Part shown: positions 13,260-14,353 of the stretch, piece by piece
Layout: every line of letters begins with the position of its first letter
Position numbering within the stretch: position 1 is the stretch's first letter
Assembly (NCBI GenBank): GCA_023451735.1
Contig: JAEXYH010000068.1
Coordinates: forward strand, 1-14,353
Length of the DNA stretch: 14,353 nucleotides
Reading direction: 5' to 3'
From: Pseudomonadota bacterium
GTDB lineage: Bacteria; Pseudomonadota; Alphaproteobacteria; Rhizobiales; Rhizobiaceae
Notes under the pieces: model-generated
Told to the model about the DNA's origin: nothing
What the model saw: the letters and a program-made list of their open reading frames with translations, nothing else
Databases searched by the model: none
Translations under genes and position numbers: made by a program

Positions 13260-14156
13260 ATGAAGCGCGGTGCCTTGCTCGGCCTCTCCTCAGTCCTGCG
13301 AAATTCCGGCTCCGCTGCTTTTATCATGGCGATTGTGGCAGCGGGGATCAGCGTAACGGCACATCAGGCACTGGCCCAAGGGGCTGGCCTCGGTGCGGCG
13401 GGAGAACTTGTCGATCCGGATGTCCTGCGTGTCTGTGCCGATCCATCCAACATGCCCTTCTCCGATCAAAGCGGAGAGGGGTTCGAGGACAAGCTGGCAC
13501 GGATTGTTGCAGAGGCGACCGGACGCAAATCGGTCGCCTATACCTGGTTTCCCTCGATCAACGGCTTCGTGCGTAACACGCTCGGTGCCAACCGTTGCGA
13601 CATCATCATGGGATATGCGCAGGGTGATGAGCTGGTGCAGAACACCAATGCCTATTACCGCTCGTCCTATGTGCTGGTCTATCGGAAAGGCGGCGATCTT
13701 TCCGGCGTTGAAACGCTCGCCGACCCGAAGCTCGCCGACAAGCGCATCGGGGTGGTTGAGGGCACCCCGCCGACAGCCAACATGGCCAAGGCTAAGCTGA
13801 TGGGGAAGGCGAAGGTCTATCCGCTGATGGTTGATACGCGCGCCATGCCATCCATGGCGGAGCTGGCGATGCGTGACATGCAGTCGGGGGCAATCGACGC
13901 CGCAGTCCTTTGGGGGCCGATGGCAGGTTATTATGCCTCTCGATCCGGTGCCGAGATGACACTCGTGCCGCTCATCCATGAAAAAGGCGGTCAGCGCATG
14001 ATTTACCGGATCACCATGGGGGTGCGTCCTTCCGACCAGAGCTGGAAGCGCACACTCAATACGTTCATCAAGGAAAACCAGCCGAAGATCGACAGGCTGC
14101 TTCTGGATTATGGCGTGCCGCTGCTCGACGAACGGGATCAGAGGATTACCCAGTGA
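13260..14156 (+). CDS. xoxJ: XoxJ, periplasmic binding protein partner of XoxF
   Basis: The 298-residue product has a signal peptide (about 1-39, HQALA) and a family-3 type substrate-binding fold, starting at VLRVCADPSNMPFSDQ (55-70), a block typical of the MxaJ/XoxJ group found with PQQ methanol dehydrogenases. Cys59 and Cys113 may form a disulphide. These proteins have no ABC partner; the proposed role is binding or activating the apo-dehydrogenase rather than nutrient uptake. The ATG at 13260 was chosen because it lies 1 nt after the xoxG stop, has GGAGG 5 nt upstream, and begins the signal peptide. An open frame reaching back into xoxG is an artefact. The gene is followed by 71 nt without a gene before the dehydrogenase start. 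Confidence 0.92.
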   Translation: MKRGALLGLSSVLRNSGSAAFIMAIVAAGISVTAHQALAQGAGLGAAGELVDPDVLRVCADPSNMPFSDQSGEGFEDKLARIVAEATGRKSVAYTWFPSINGFVRNTLGANRCDIIMGYAQGDELVQNTNAYYRSSYVLVYRKGGDLSGVETLADPKLADKRIGVVEGTPPTANMAKAKLMGKAKVYPLMVDTRAMPSMAELAMRDMQSGAIDAAVLWGPMAGYYASRSGAEMTLVPLIHEKGGQRMIYRITMGVRPSDQSWKRTLNTFIKENQPKIDRLLLDYGVPLLDERDQRITQ

Positions 14157-14227
14157 AGATAGGGCAGGCTTGCGGCCAACGAGGAGCCAGCTGTCCGAAG
14201 GGCTATTCAAAGGGGGAGTAGGGAAAG

Positions 14228-14353
14228 ATGGATGTCCGCGCCGCTGTTGCCGTTCAGGCAGGAAAACCGCTGGAAGTGATGACGGTTCAGCTCGACGGCC
14301 CGAAGGCCGGCGAAGTGCTGATCGAGGTCAAGGCGACCGGCATCTGCCATACC
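14228..14353 (+). CDS. adhC: Class III alcohol dehydrogenase, S-(hydroxymethyl)glutathione dehydrogenase (5' part only)
   Basis: Only the first 42 codons are in the window; the gene runs off the end. The translated start, with AAVAVQAGKPLEV and later VLIEVKATGICHT, is the N terminus of zinc alcohol dehydrogenases of the class III (FrmA/AdhC/FlhA) type; Cys40 in GICHT is expected to be a catalytic zinc ligand. The cytoplasmic enzyme oxidises the formaldehyde-glutathione adduct with NAD+, the next step after XoxF releases formaldehyde. A GGGGGAG ribosome site precedes the ATG. The 71-nt gap and same strand suggest co-transcription with xoxFGJ. Subfamily assignment rests on the N terminus and context. 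Confidence 0.85.
   Translation, partial: MDVRAAVAVQAGKPLEVMTVQLDGPKAGEVLIEVKATGICHT

Noticed and set aside
13290..14210. 306-codon minus-strand open frame opposite xoxJ
   Set aside because: Antisense shadow of xoxJ; no recognised domain.

Overview
The window looks like an alphaproteobacterium of the Rhizobiales, probably Rhizobiaceae or a close relative. The codon use is GC-rich, the initiator tRNA has the A29-U41 form I associate with rhizobia, pqqC and pqqD are separate genes, and the putative promoters resemble the rhizobial CTTGAC-N17-CTATAT pattern. No species can be named from sequence alone. No transposase, integrase, phage gene or CRISPR array is visible.

Layout. (1) 1-127: an initiator tRNA-fMet gene with a hairpin directly 5' of it. 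(2) 225-3543, minus strand: the pyrroloquinoline quinone (PQQ) cluster pqqA-B-C-D-E. The last four genes are chained by 4-nt stop/start overlaps, and a strong hairpin separates pqqA from pqqB. (3) 3544-3750: a divergent control region. (4) 3751-8959, plus strand: a six-gene operon encoding a periplasmic binding protein, a YVTN beta-propeller, a small cupredoxin-like exported protein, an ABC ATPase, an ABC-2 permease and a small two-Cys exported protein. Its composition matches the lut (Methylobacterium) and pedA1A2BC (Pseudomonas) systems linked to lanthanide uptake. (5) 8982-10207: a single-haem cytochrome c (minus), a 69-residue four-Cys protein (plus) and a 114-residue exported Cys-rich protein (minus). 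(6) 10208-10623: a long leader/control region with a good promoter match, a 12-bp palindrome and several RNA hairpins. (7) 10624-14156, plus strand: xoxF-xoxG-xoxJ, a lanthanide-type methanol dehydrogenase with its cytochrome and periplasmic binding partner. (8) 14228-14353: the first 42 codons of a class III (glutathione-dependent formaldehyde) alcohol dehydrogenase, cut by the window end.

How it fits together. PqqA-E make most of the PQQ cofactor. The ABC operon probably brings in or handles the rare-earth ion. XoxF uses PQQ plus the rare-earth ion to oxidise methanol in the periplasm and passes electrons to XoxG and possibly the second cytochrome. The class III dehydrogenase then oxidises the glutathione adduct of formaldehyde in the cytoplasm. 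This is an almost self-contained lanthanide-dependent methanol-oxidation module. No mxaF (calcium enzyme), TonB receptor (lutH) or lanmodulin gene is in the window. The least described parts are the small exported proteins, the exporter-like permease paired with a binding protein, and the structured xoxF leader.
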